Below, piece by piece: positions 1 through 7,688 of a DNA stretch of 16,797 nt. The DNA comes from JAZLIT01 sp045617525. GTDB lineage: Bacteria > Bacillota > Bacilli > Bacillales_A > Planococcaceae. A program made the position numbers and the translations under genes. The DNA lies in the NCBI GenBank assembly GCA_045617525.1, contig JAZLIT010000173.1:1-16797 (forward strand), written 5' to 3'. The notes under the pieces are model-generated. The model was given only the letters and a program-made list of their open reading frames with translations. It did no database searches and was not told the DNA's origin. Within the stretch, counting starts at the first letter, position 1, and each line of letters begins with the position of its first letter.

Positions 1-1010
1 GTTTTAAAATTATACAGTTGATGTGCTTCTGCTCCAGCAGTACCATTCATCGCAATTTCAGTACCGTATTGTACGACCGGTAAACCAGGTAACAGTAATG
101 TAGCTGCGACCCCCATCTTCGCACGTGTTGGTGGGTACATGCCCTCCTGCTCACCATATAAAATAAAACGGTCAGACCAAATCGAATCAATCATTACTTG
201 TGTTGACGGAGTTACATCCATATGTGAGAGAATTGCACTTGAATCTTGATCAACCGTTTTAAATATAGTTCGCTGCATTTCAATCATATTCGCATCATAT
301 TTCGCGTCAAAATCCGCTTCACTTGGTGCATTTGAAATTACATAGGCATCGTTATGTATCGCTTTAATTTCAGCAATTAATTCATTTAAAAATGCTTTAT
401 CTGCTGATTCAATATTAGTGAAACGAATACTTACATCATTTTTCGCTATGAATTTCACAAGCTCAGCCTTTAGCTTTCCCTGTATAACTTCATTAGTTAA
501 GTCTAATTGAACTTGACCATTTTCCTTCGATGAAACCCAGTCATTTTGATCTGCTTTTAGCCATTCGTGATTTGGACTTAGATTATTTAACGGGAAATCA
601 ACCATTACTTTCATATTACTCTTTGCATAGGAATCAATTAAGTTTGTGAATTCCTCTTCTGTACCAAAGTGAGGCTCTAATTTATCGTAACTTATTGGCA
701 TTGAGCCATCGTATTTTTCAGTTGCAAAAACCGTACCAATTGATACAATCGTGAAGCCCATTTTTTCAATAAATGCCTTTTTCGAGACTAACCCCGCGAA
801 GTCACCACCGTTAAAGGCTGTGATATCCTTCGTGTTAACACCTTCATCATTCAAGCCTGATCCATTGAAAAATCGATCCACTAATACATCATAGATACTT
901 TCATCTTCAATTGTTCTTGTACCTTCAGCACTCACAACATTTGCTGTCGACAGTGAAGTCACAAGCAAAAGTGATGCTACTGCAGTACCCATCCATTTTT
1001 TTACGTTCAA
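1..1010 (-). CDS. Secreted GH13 alpha-amylase-like protein, 3' part beyond window, catalytic residues apparently lost
   Basis: This reading frame is open from a TTG start at 1010 to the window edge (336 codons), so the C-terminus is missing. The TTG has a GAGAGG ribosome site 7 nt upstream and opens a good signal peptide: MNVKKW, a hydrophobic core, then a likely cleavage after VVSA near residue 28. The mature part follows the GH13 (beta/alpha)8 pattern: YDVLVDRFFNG near the start, FNGGDF, 'LEPHFGTEEEF', strand 3 'VMVDFPLNN' (D138), and near the edge 'LPGLPVVQYGTEIAMNG', a classic late-barrel GH13 motif. The usual catalytic positions look substituted. The RLD-type nucleophile motif reads R196-F-T198, and the acid/base Glu motif reads 'VISN' (N227). 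Only the 'SHMD' region (H263, D265) resembles the NHD motif. I infer an exported carbohydrate-binding or otherwise non-hydrolytic homologue; exact residue alignment is by eye. The fold call is firm and the activity is unknown. Confidence 0.82.
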   Translation of the reverse strand, partial: MNVKKWMGTAVASLLLVTSLSTANVVSAEGTRTIEDESIYDVLVDRFFNGSGLNDEGVNTKDITAFNGGDFAGLVSKKAFIEKMGFTIVSIGTVFATEKYDGSMPISYDKLEPHFGTEEEFTNLIDSYAKSNMKVMVDFPLNNLSPNHEWLKADQNDWVSSKENGQVQLDLTNEVIQGKLKAELVKFIAKNDVSIRFTNIESADKAFLNELIAEIKAIHNDAYVISNAPSEADFDAKYDANMIEMQRTIFKTVDQDSSAILSHMDVTPSTQVMIDSIWSDRFILYGEQEGMYPPTRAKMGVAATLLLPGLPVVQYGTEIAMNGTAGAEAHQLYNFK

Positions 1011-1155
1011 GATAATCCCTCTCTTTCACAACAATCCAATCCTAATTCTACCAAAAAAGTGAATAGGTTGTATAAATTTTCAGAAAATAAGCAAAAAGAT
1101 ACGTCAAAAACGTGACATCTTATTTCTAAATTTTCACACATCTAAATTAATGCAT

Positions 1156-1188
1156 AAAAAAAGGCTTCAGAGAATTTCTCTGAAGCCT
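1156..1188 (-). terminator. Rho-independent terminator after yisL
   Basis: On the minus strand a near-perfect inverted repeat (AGGCTTCAGAGA, a short loop, TCTCTGAAGCCT; arms 1162-1173 and 1177-1188) is followed by a run of seven U. It lies 7 nt past the yisL stop. It separates the yisL transcript from the amylase-like gene downstream, which therefore should have its own promoter between about 1020 and 1155. I saw no convincing one. Confidence 0.92.
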
Positions 1189-1194
1189 TTTTAT

Positions 1195-1578
1195 TTAGAA
1201 TAGGTTGAACCCAATTCCGCCACCTAAGCCAAGGTAGAAAACGGCAATTACGGATACTGCAAATAGTGCCCAGAAAATTGTCGATGATTTCCCTTTGTTT
1301 TTGCGAGCAAGAATCATTTCCATAAAGCCGATTATTAAAATACCGAATAATACTTTCATATCATACGTCATACCGCTACCATCGTTCATAGATACGATCA
1401 AATCACGGTGTTCCAAGAATAACGCGATACCTGTAATGATGATTAAAATGTAAAATACGCGTAAAGCCATTTGTACGCCTGTTAGCTTTTTCGAAGAAAG
1501 TGCTGCGATAAAGAATAATACTAGCGCTATTACCCAAGTAGTAATGTGTAAATCCGTTCTAGATGTTAAAAAGTCCAT
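1195..1578 (-). CDS. yisL: YisL family (DUF1516) small integral membrane protein
   Basis: The 127-residue protein has four predicted membrane helices: about 13-28, 38-57, 72-86 and 102-122. A soluble stretch follows helix 2 (HRDLIVSMNDGSG), and a short basic loop (ARKNKGKSS) precedes the last helix. Length and pattern match the Bacillales YisL/DUF1516 family (B. subtilis YisL is slightly shorter), whose function is not established. The ATG at 1578 has a GAGGTGG ribosome site 5 nt upstream. It follows yisK on the same strand, as the two genes are neighbours in B. subtilis, with an 88-nt gap that carries a recognisable sigma-A promoter and a palindrome, and it ends just before a strong terminator. 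Confidence 0.9.
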   Translation of the reverse strand: MDFLTSRTDLHITTWVIALVLFFIAALSSKKLTGVQMALRVFYILIIITGIALFLEHRDLIVSMNDGSGMTYDMKVLFGILIIGFMEMILARKNKGKSSTIFWALFAVSVIAVFYLGLGGGIGFNLF

Positions 1579-1612
1579 ATTTCCACCTCATCTTTTTTTC
1601 TATTCAAGCAAT

Positions 1613-1641
1613 ATCCTACCATGAGTGGAAATAGGTTTCAA
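1613..1641 (-). promoter_or_regulatory. Sigma-A promoter of yisL
   Basis: On the minus strand the -35 TTGAAA (1636-1641) and -10 TAGGAT (1613-1618) are separated by exactly 17 nt. A TGG directly before the -10 gives an extended -10 (TGn). This is the best promoter match seen in the window, and it would let yisL be transcribed independently of yisK. Confidence 0.6.
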
Positions 1642-1658
1642 TTAATACGAGTATTAAT
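1641..1658. promoter_or_regulatory. Palindrome abutting the yisL -35, possible operator
   Basis: ATTAATAC-GA-GTATTAAT is an 18-bp inverted repeat with perfect 8-bp arms. It begins 9 bp after the yisK stop and shares one base with the yisL -35 box. With no U run and AT-rich arms it is a poor terminator. Its shape and place fit a dimeric repressor or activator site. No regulator is identified in the window. Confidence 0.45.
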
Positions 1659-1666
1659 TTGCTAGA

Positions 1667-2569
1667 TTACGCAAAACGATTTGCTAAAGTACCAATACCT
1701 TCGATAGAGATTTTCACCTCGTCGCCCGATTTCAAATACGTCGGCGGATTCATCGCCTTCCCTACGCCAGCTGGTGTTCCTGTTAAAATAATATCACCTG
1801 GCTCTAAGATAACGTATTTAGAAACTGTTGCGATAAGGTCTGAAACTGAGTGAATCATATCCTGTGTCGAACCATTTTGACGCACTTGGCCGTTTACTTT
1901 TGTCACAATTGTTAGTGCATGTGGATCCGGAATTTCATCCTTCGTCACTAAGTATGGCCCTAATGGACAAGAACCTTCCAAGCTTTTCCCTAAAAAGAAT
2001 TGCTTATGTTTCGCCTGTAAGTCACGTGCTGTGACATCATTTGCAATCGTATAGCCAAAAATATAATCAAATGCTAAGCCCTTAGGTATCTCTTTTCCAC
2101 GTTTCCCAATTACCACTGCGAGTTCACCCTCATAATCAAGTGCATCTGATTTATCTGCATGCACAGGTAACGTCGCTTCGTCAGCTGCAATTGATGTTGG
2201 CGATTTTGTGAACACCATAATATCTTCTGGCGCTTTTGCTTCACCCATTTCAGCTGCATGATCTTGATAATTTTTACCGATGCATATTATATTTTTTGGC
2301 GTACGTGGAATTGGCGATAACCATTCAATTTCATTAAACGCTCGTTTAAATTGCTCACTATTTGCCGACTTGAGTGCCGCATCGACAAGCTTTCTCATTT
2401 GCTCCACAAATTCATGCCCTTGCGCAATCCCCTCAATTATTGTTGAAGGAAACGTAGAAAGAACTCCTAGCTCTTGTTGTATTGCTACTACATCCCAAAC
2501 TGCTTCTTCCTTTTTCACTTTAGGACCGAATTTAATTTCTTCATTTAATTTAAACGATAACATTTTCAT
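1667..2569 (-). CDS. yisK: YisK, fumarylacetoacetate-hydrolase-family enzyme (oxaloacetate decarboxylase-like)
   Basis: The 300-residue protein has a short N-terminal domain (about 1-85) followed by the FAH catalytic fold. The FAH signature is intact: 'NYQDHAAEMG' (lid His region), 'DYEGELAVVIG' with metal ligands E147 and E149, 'TIANDVTARDLQ' with D178, and 'GDIILTGTPAGVG' near the C-terminus. These correspond one-for-one with the metal-binding residues known for B. subtilis YisK, a soluble enzyme reported as an oxaloacetate decarboxylase and as a partner of the actin homologue Mbl. Assignment to that reaction here is by homology. The first ATG (2569) is chosen because GAGGAG lies 11 nt upstream; a second ATG two codons on would place it too far away. 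It lies between the DUF418 gene and yisL. Confidence 0.9.
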   Translation of the reverse strand: MKMLSFKLNEEIKFGPKVKKEEAVWDVVAIQQELGVLSTFPSTIIEGIAQGHEFVEQMRKLVDAALKSANSEQFKRAFNEIEWLSPIPRTPKNIICIGKNYQDHAAEMGEAKAPEDIMVFTKSPTSIAADEATLPVHADKSDALDYEGELAVVIGKRGKEIPKGLAFDYIFGYTIANDVTARDLQAKHKQFFLGKSLEGSCPLGPYLVTKDEIPDPHALTIVTKVNGQVRQNGSTQDMIHSVSDLIATVSKYVILEPGDIILTGTPAGVGKAMNPPTYLKSGDEVKISIEGIGTLANRFA

Positions 2570-2599
2570 AATGAAAAGCGCTCCTCTTTTTTCTTACAT

Positions 2600-2628
2600 A
2601 TTACACTATTATCCGCTAAATTACTCAA
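2600..2628 (-). promoter_or_regulatory. Candidate sigma-A promoter of yisK
   Basis: TTGAGT (2623-2628) and TGTAAT (2600-2605) are separated by 17 nt. The -35 overlaps the stop codon of the DUF418 gene. It would supply yisK (and yisL) in addition to any read-through from upstream, since no terminator is visible between the two genes. Confidence 0.45.
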
Positions 2629-3787
2629 CTTTTCTGATAACTTTTCTATACGTTATTTTCTTGACGATTGCCTCTATTGGACCTTGTTTAAATTTCATAA
2701 ACCATAGCTCTGCAAAGATGATTTGCGCGATAAATATCGCTAGAGCTAGATAAATTCCTAGCACAACATCAATATCTCCATATAGGCCAAAACCCCAATT
2801 ATAAATTAACACGGATGCGATAACTGATTGCATTAAATAGAGCGTTAATGACATGCGCCCTGCCTTCGCTATAGGAGAAAGCAATTTTATAATAGAAGGA
2901 ACCAAACAAAGTAAGACAATCCCTGCAATATAGCCAACTGATAATATTGGTCCACCCAACACCTTTACATAATCCAGTAATAGTGATTTCGTATAGAGAA
3001 TCGGAGCATTTTTTAGGAATAGCCCAACACTAATACACACAATTGCTAACGTAATCCATAATTTCAGATGCTTTTTCGCATTTTCGATTAGTTTCCATTT
3101 TGCCGCAGCTGCACCAAGAAGAAGATACGGTAAAATTGTAAACAAGGAGCTAATCCACATAAGAGGGCTCATTTGAATCGATAAATCAGCTAATCTTTGC
3201 GTAAATGCATCACTCCAACTACCTGTGCCATATGCGATAATTGAATTTTGGATAGCTTCTAAATCTACAGCAGTTGATAAATCTTCCTCATTAATCAAAC
3301 TCGTTAACAAAATCATTGGTAAATGGAAGATTCCATATATTCCAACTGAAAATGCAAGTAACTTACCTGGCTTTAAGCGAATTAACAATAGAAGGAAAAA
3401 TCCGCAAAAAGCATATTGCGTTAAAATATCCCCCCACCAAATAAGGTAAGCATGCATAAAGCCTATCGCTAGCAAGATCAATAAGCGACGTGAGGCAAAG
3501 GGATAAAAACGTGCCCCGTTTTGTTCAGCTTTTATAAATTGCATTGCTAAACCATAGCCGAATAACATCGAAAATAACGGGTAAAAACTACTCTGTATGT
3601 AAATGTCTAGATATTGATGTGCAATAATATCTTTCGCCTGCGTAAACCAGCTTTGCAAATCCAGAATATGTGGCATTGGTAAATAAAAGCCTGGTAAATT
3701 GACAAGTAATATTCCGAGTAAACTAACACCGCGTAAAATATCGAGCGTAGAAACACGATTCTGTCCTGTTACTGGTTGAAACTCCAT
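2621..3787 (-). CDS. DUF418 / YeiB-family polytopic membrane protein
   Basis: The 388-residue protein opens with the hallmark of the family, 'LDILRGVSLLGILLVN' in the first membrane helix. About nine or ten helices follow, and the C-terminal DUF418 domain (roughly 220-380) includes 'AGRMSLTLYLMQS' and ends in a basic tail. Relatives include B. subtilis YxaH and YrkO and E. coli YeiB. Their role is not established, though they are loosely related to membrane acyltransferases. The start is the ATG at 3787, because AGGAGG (3795-3800) sits 7 nt before it. An in-frame ATG at 3811 would place this ribosome site inside the coding region. A TATAAT (3852-3857) upstream is a possible -10 without a clear -35. 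The gene sits between the addA terminator and yisK, where B. subtilis has sbcD-sbcC after addA. Confidence 0.85.
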   Translation of the reverse strand: MEFQPVTGQNRVSTLDILRGVSLLGILLVNLPGFYLPMPHILDLQSWFTQAKDIIAHQYLDIYIQSSFYPLFSMLFGYGLAMQFIKAEQNGARFYPFASRRLLILLAIGFMHAYLIWWGDILTQYAFCGFFLLLLIRLKPGKLLAFSVGIYGIFHLPMILLTSLINEEDLSTAVDLEAIQNSIIAYGTGSWSDAFTQRLADLSIQMSPLMWISSLFTILPYLLLGAAAAKWKLIENAKKHLKLWITLAIVCISVGLFLKNAPILYTKSLLLDYVKVLGGPILSVGYIAGIVLLCLVPSIIKLLSPIAKAGRMSLTLYLMQSVIASVLIYNWGFGLYGDIDVVLGIYLALAIFIAQIIFAELWFMKFKQGPIEAIVKKITYRKVIRKVE

Positions 3788-3794
3788 TGAATTA

Positions 3795-3800
3795 CCTCCT
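3795..3800 (-). promoter_or_regulatory. Ribosome binding site fixing the DUF418 start
   Basis: A perfect AGGAGG with a 7-nt spacer to the ATG at 3787. It falls within codons 4-6 of the longer reading frame that begins at 3811, which argues against the longer start. Confidence 0.8.
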
Positions 3801-3897
3801 AATCTTTTCATATATCTATATTACATGAAAAGTCAGTAAAACAATATTACAATTATAGTAAATTGTGGAAACGATTCATACGTTTGACGATGAACAA

Positions 3898-3929
3898 AGC
3901 CTGCATGCGCTTTAAATCGCATGCAGGCT
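3898..3929 (-). terminator. Terminator-like hairpin after addA
   Basis: A perfect 12-bp stem (AGCCTGCATGCG / CGCATGCAGGCT, 8-nt loop) starts 12 nt past the addA stop. The following U stretch is short (TTTGTT), so termination may be incomplete, but the stem is GC-rich and this marks the end of the addBA transcript. Confidence 0.75.
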
Positions 3930-3941
3930 CGTTCGTTTCAC

Positions 3942-6900
3942 TTACGATTCTATTGTAATCGCTTTGCCAATATCATATAAATATAAAATCTTTTCCTTCA
4001 CTTTAACACGCTTTATCGACTCAATTGCCTGTGTATAATAATGAAGCTGTGTTTCGTAACGTTTTTTCATTTCTTTTAGTAGCTTGGATTCCTCAGCAAA
4101 GTAATCTAAAACTTTATCCGTCTTATAATCAAGTAACACCCACTGCCCATCTGCTTCTTCAAACATGCAGTCGATTACCCCTTGAATTATTTGCGAATCA
4201 CCTAGTGCCGTCGCAATACTTAAAGTAAAAGGCACCTCTCTTAAAACATGCTCAGCGCGAATTACACGCTGCCCAATGTCCGATTTAAAGAAGGTAACAA
4301 TTTTATCTGGTGCAATTGCGGCCGCTTCTTCTATCGTTAAAAGCTGTCGTTCCACTAAGTTTGCGATAAACGCCTTACTTTCCTCTATTGTAAAAATACC
4401 CGCATCAGGTGTATGCTGCATCACGACATGGACAGCCGTACCAATTTGCGCCGACGATAAAGGTCGCTTCTTCTCTTCACGTAGAAAACTTGGCTTTGGT
4501 GTCGTTAGGAAAAAGCTCGGCGCTGCTGTATAAGGGTTTTCTTCCATTTCCTCTAACGTCTGCATGCGCTTTAGCTCACTTACTGATGTTTTAGATTTAG
4601 TTGTCGTCGCCTTTTCAAATTCATACGTATGATTGAAGCGTCGTTTTAATTCTTCTAAAATCGCTTCATCAATTTCTGCTTTCTCTTGCTGCTCGGTTTC
4701 AGCTCCAATTACTTGGCGATTCATAAATTCTTCATTTGAAACAACATTAATCGTCCATTCCTTCGTGTCATAAGGTTCATTTGAGTACCCTTTGCGCACG
4801 AAAACATATTCATCATGTCCCGCAAGTGCAGGGCCAACCCAGTCTAAATAGCTTGTCCCTTTTGAACGCATATAGTTCGGCAATGATTGCCCACTTTTAA
4901 CTTCTTCATACTGTGCCCATTCAAGCTTCGTCTTCTCCCATTCCTTAATGGAGCCCACTAAAATTAAGCGCTCCTTTGCACGCGTCATCGCCACGTAAAG
5001 TATGCGCATTTCCTCGGCTTTCATTTTGGCGCGTTTTTTATCTGCTACATATAATGTTGGCAATGATTTCGTCATGAAATTTAACTCTGTATTGACCGTA
5101 TTAATGGCAATACCAAAGCTTTCCTCGAACATATAACGTGAGCGGAAGTCCGCATTGTTAAAATTACGATCCATACCTGCCAAAAATACAACTGGGAATT
5201 CTAGCCCCTTTGATTTATGAATCGTAATGAGCGTCACCACATCATCAGCTTCACCAATCGATTTCGCGATCCCTAAATCATCCCCGCGAGAATGCATACG
5301 GTCAACGAAACGAAGGAAGCGGAAAAGCCCGCGGAACGATGATTTTTCATAGGAAAGCGCACGGTCATGTAGCGCACGTAAATTCGCTTGACGCTGCTTG
5401 CCATTTGCCATCGCACCGACCATTTCATAATAATGCGTGTCTAAATACACTTTCCACACTAAATCCGCAAGTGAACCATGACGCGAAAAATCACGCCACT
5501 CGAAAAATAACTTCATAAATTTTTCGAGCTTCACTTTAGTCACGTCTGGCAAGGTGCTTTCCTCATATCGGCGCACTAAATCAAAAAATGCCGCTTTTTT
5601 CGGGATGTTCAATGTTTTATCTTGCTCAATAAGTCGAATACCCGCTAATTCTGTTTCTGTCAGCCCAATAAATGGCGCACGTAACACCGATACGAGTGGA
5701 ATATCTTGATAAGGATTGTCGATTACTTTCAGTGTATTGAGCATGGTCATTACTTCGATTGATTCAAAATATCCGCCGTTAGTTTCTGCATAGAGTGGTA
5801 AACCTGCTTGCTTAAATTCCTCCGCGAACGTTGTATACCACGTCCGTGAACGCATAAGTACAACAATGTCACGATAGGTAACTTTACGCGAAGATTTTGT
5901 TTTCGGATTATAAACCGGTGTACCTGATTCCACCATATCCTGAATACGCCTTATAATATAACGTGCCTCTTGCTGCGCGGCGTCGATACTTTCCTCTTCT
6001 TCAACCGTTGTTTCTGTGTCAGTATCCTCTTTCGGGAAATCCTGATCCGCTTTCGTGCCACTTCCTTCTAATAAAACAAGCTCAATTGGCACCGTCATCT
6101 CGCTATAGCTTGCACGGGGCTTTAATTTCGCTTGCTCATCATAGGCAATCTCCCCAACCTCTTCATCCATTACCTTTTCAAAAATATAGTTTGTGCCATG
6201 AAGAACTTCCTCACGACTTCGGAAATTCGCATTTAAGTCAATTTTCATTCCGGTATTCGTTGGATTTTCGTCGAAAGTTTTATATTTCTGCAAAAATAGC
6301 TTTGGCGCTGCAAGACGAAACGCGTAGATCGATTGCTTCACATCGCCAACCATGAATAGATTACCATTCGCCTCATCGCCAAATTTCACGCGCTGTAAAA
6401 TCGTTTCTTGCAATAAATTCGTATCCTGGTATTCATCAACAAGTACTTCTTTAAAACGCTGCTTATATTGGCGTGCCACATCGGAAGGTTCTAGGGTTTC
6501 TGGATCAGTTAAAATTTCTAGTGCAAAATGCTCCAAGTCAGAGAAATCGAGCAGCCCTTGCGCCAGCTTTGCACGTTTAAATGCCTCACTAAAGTGTACA
6601 GTCAACTTCACAAGGGTTTCGATGATTGGCTTTGTGTCCATCATTTCCTGTAAAAACAAATGCGGTGCACGCGCAAAATAAGTTTTTTGCAAATCTGTTA
6701 AAATTGCTTTTGCGGTATCGCGATTTTCTTTTGTCTTCTGATACAGTTGTTGCTCCTCAGGGTCATCTTTTTTCGTTGTGTTTTTCGCACGATCCCACAC
6801 TTTTTGCGAAACAAGAGGATAGGCATCTGCCCAAGATTGCTCAAATATTTCTCGAATTGCGCGTATCTCTGCGTAATCCTTCGCCATAATTTCCTTATTC

Positions 6901-7688
6901 GCATCTAATTTAGGTAACGTTGTTAACGAAGCAAAACGCTCGGCTTGGCGCATCGCTTCCTCTACCTCTTTTAACGCTAATAGAATCGTAGGCTTTACCT
7001 GCTGCCCAATTTGCGTGTCATCAATTGAGACATTCACGTCTAACTTATAGCTCTCAGAAAGCCGTGCTAGCCATTCATATGGCGCAGGTTGTACACGGGA
7101 TGTTTCGTACATTTTCTGTAATAGGGATTCGATTGCCTGGTCATTTCGATCCGATGCAAAACTATCCACTAAATCATACATTTCCTGCTGCGTAAAATCG
7201 TCCCCAAGTGCGCCACTATAGGCATTTTCTAACACATCCATCAGCACATCATCTTGTAGCAGAGACGCCTCGTCTGGACTCGCCAAACGAAAGCCTGGAT
7301 CTAAATCAATGCGATACGCAAATTCCCGACAAATAGAAAGGCAAAAAGAATGCAGTGTTGAAATTTGTGCTTTGTTTAATAAATTTAACTGCAAACGTAA
7401 AAACTCATTTTCCGGATCCTTTGCTATCGCCTTTTCAAGGGCCTCTGCCATTCGATTACGCATTTCAGCTGCAGACGCATTCGTGAACGTTACAACGAGT
7501 AACTCATCGACATTGATGCGTTCACTTTCAGGCGCCATTATTTTTTGAATGAGTCGTTCAATTAAGACAGCCGTCTTGCCAGAACCCGCAGCTGCCGACA
7601 CTAAAATGTCATGCCCCTTCGCCCAAATCGCTTTCCACTGCTCATCCGTCCACTGTGCATCGATTGGCTTTACTGGAATATTACTCAT
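3942..7688 (-). CDS. addA: AddA, helicase-nuclease subunit of the AddAB double-strand-break repair complex
   Basis: The 1248-residue protein (B. subtilis AddA is about the same size) is the SF1A 3'-5' helicase motor and one of the two nucleases of AddAB. This complex resects broken DNA ends until a Chi site and prepares the 3' tail for RecA. Visible motifs: Q motif around W13-Q17, Walker A 'AAAGSGKT' at 32-39 (K38), Walker B 'VDEYQDTN' at 417-424, 'NFRSREEV' (motif IV region), 'ITIHKSKGLEFPVVF' (motif V), and 'ILYVAMTRAKERLIL' (motif VI). The C-terminal RecB-type nuclease has 'GTAVHVVMQH' and the catalytic 'LLDYKTD' (D1187, K1189). The ATG overlaps the end of addB by 8 nt (ATGAGTAA), so translation is probably coupled. 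No frameshift or missing motif is seen. The sbcD-sbcC genes found downstream in B. subtilis are absent here. Confidence 0.98.
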   Translation of the reverse strand: MSNIPVKPIDAQWTDEQWKAIWAKGHDILVSAAAGSGKTAVLIERLIQKIMAPESERINVDELLVVTFTNASAAEMRNRMAEALEKAIAKDPENEFLRLQLNLLNKAQISTLHSFCLSICREFAYRIDLDPGFRLASPDEASLLQDDVLMDVLENAYSGALGDDFTQQEMYDLVDSFASDRNDQAIESLLQKMYETSRVQPAPYEWLARLSESYKLDVNVSIDDTQIGQQVKPTILLALKEVEEAMRQAERFASLTTLPKLDANKEIMAKDYAEIRAIREIFEQSWADAYPLVSQKVWDRAKNTTKKDDPEEQQLYQKTKENRDTAKAILTDLQKTYFARAPHLFLQEMMDTKPIIETLVKLTVHFSEAFKRAKLAQGLLDFSDLEHFALEILTDPETLEPSDVARQYKQRFKEVLVDEYQDTNLLQETILQRVKFGDEANGNLFMVGDVKQSIYAFRLAAPKLFLQKYKTFDENPTNTGMKIDLNANFRSREEVLHGTNYIFEKVMDEEVGEIAYDEQAKLKPRASYSEMTVPIELVLLEGSGTKADQDFPKEDTDTETTVEEEESIDAAQQEARYIIRRIQDMVESGTPVYNPKTKSSRKVTYRDIVVLMRSRTWYTTFAEEFKQAGLPLYAETNGGYFESIEVMTMLNTLKVIDNPYQDIPLVSVLRAPFIGLTETELAGIRLIEQDKTLNIPKKAAFFDLVRRYEESTLPDVTKVKLEKFMKLFFEWRDFSRHGSLADLVWKVYLDTHYYEMVGAMANGKQRQANLRALHDRALSYEKSSFRGLFRFLRFVDRMHSRGDDLGIAKSIGEADDVVTLITIHKSKGLEFPVVFLAGMDRNFNNADFRSRYMFEESFGIAINTVNTELNFMTKSLPTLYVADKKRAKMKAEEMRILYVAMTRAKERLILVGSIKEWEKTKLEWAQYEEVKSGQSLPNYMRSKGTSYLDWVGPALAGHDEYVFVRKGYSNEPYDTKEWTINVVSNEEFMNRQVIGAETEQQEKAEIDEAILEELKRRFNHTYEFEKATTTKSKTSVSELKRMQTLEEMEENPYTAAPSFFLTTPKPSFLREEKKRPLSSAQIGTAVHVVMQHTPDAGIFTIEESKAFIANLVERQLLTIEEAAAIAPDKIVTFFKSDIGQRVIRAEHVLREVPFTLSIATALGDSQIIQGVIDCMFEEADGQWVLLDYKTDKVLDYFAEESKLLKEMKKRYETQLHYYTQAIESIKRVKVKEKILYLYDIGKAITIES

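Noticed and set aside
1020..1140. Promoter for the amylase-like gene (TTGACG or TATACA fragments)
   Set aside because: No -35/-10 pair with 16-18 nt spacing could be assembled, so I did not annotate one although one is expected.
5963..6889. Plus-strand open frames antisense to addA (5963-6355, 6352-6681, 6626-6889)
   Set aside because: They are shadows of the strongly conserved addA frame, with no ribosome sites and no recognisable domains. The same holds for frames antisense to addB at 7962-8525 and 10137-10454.
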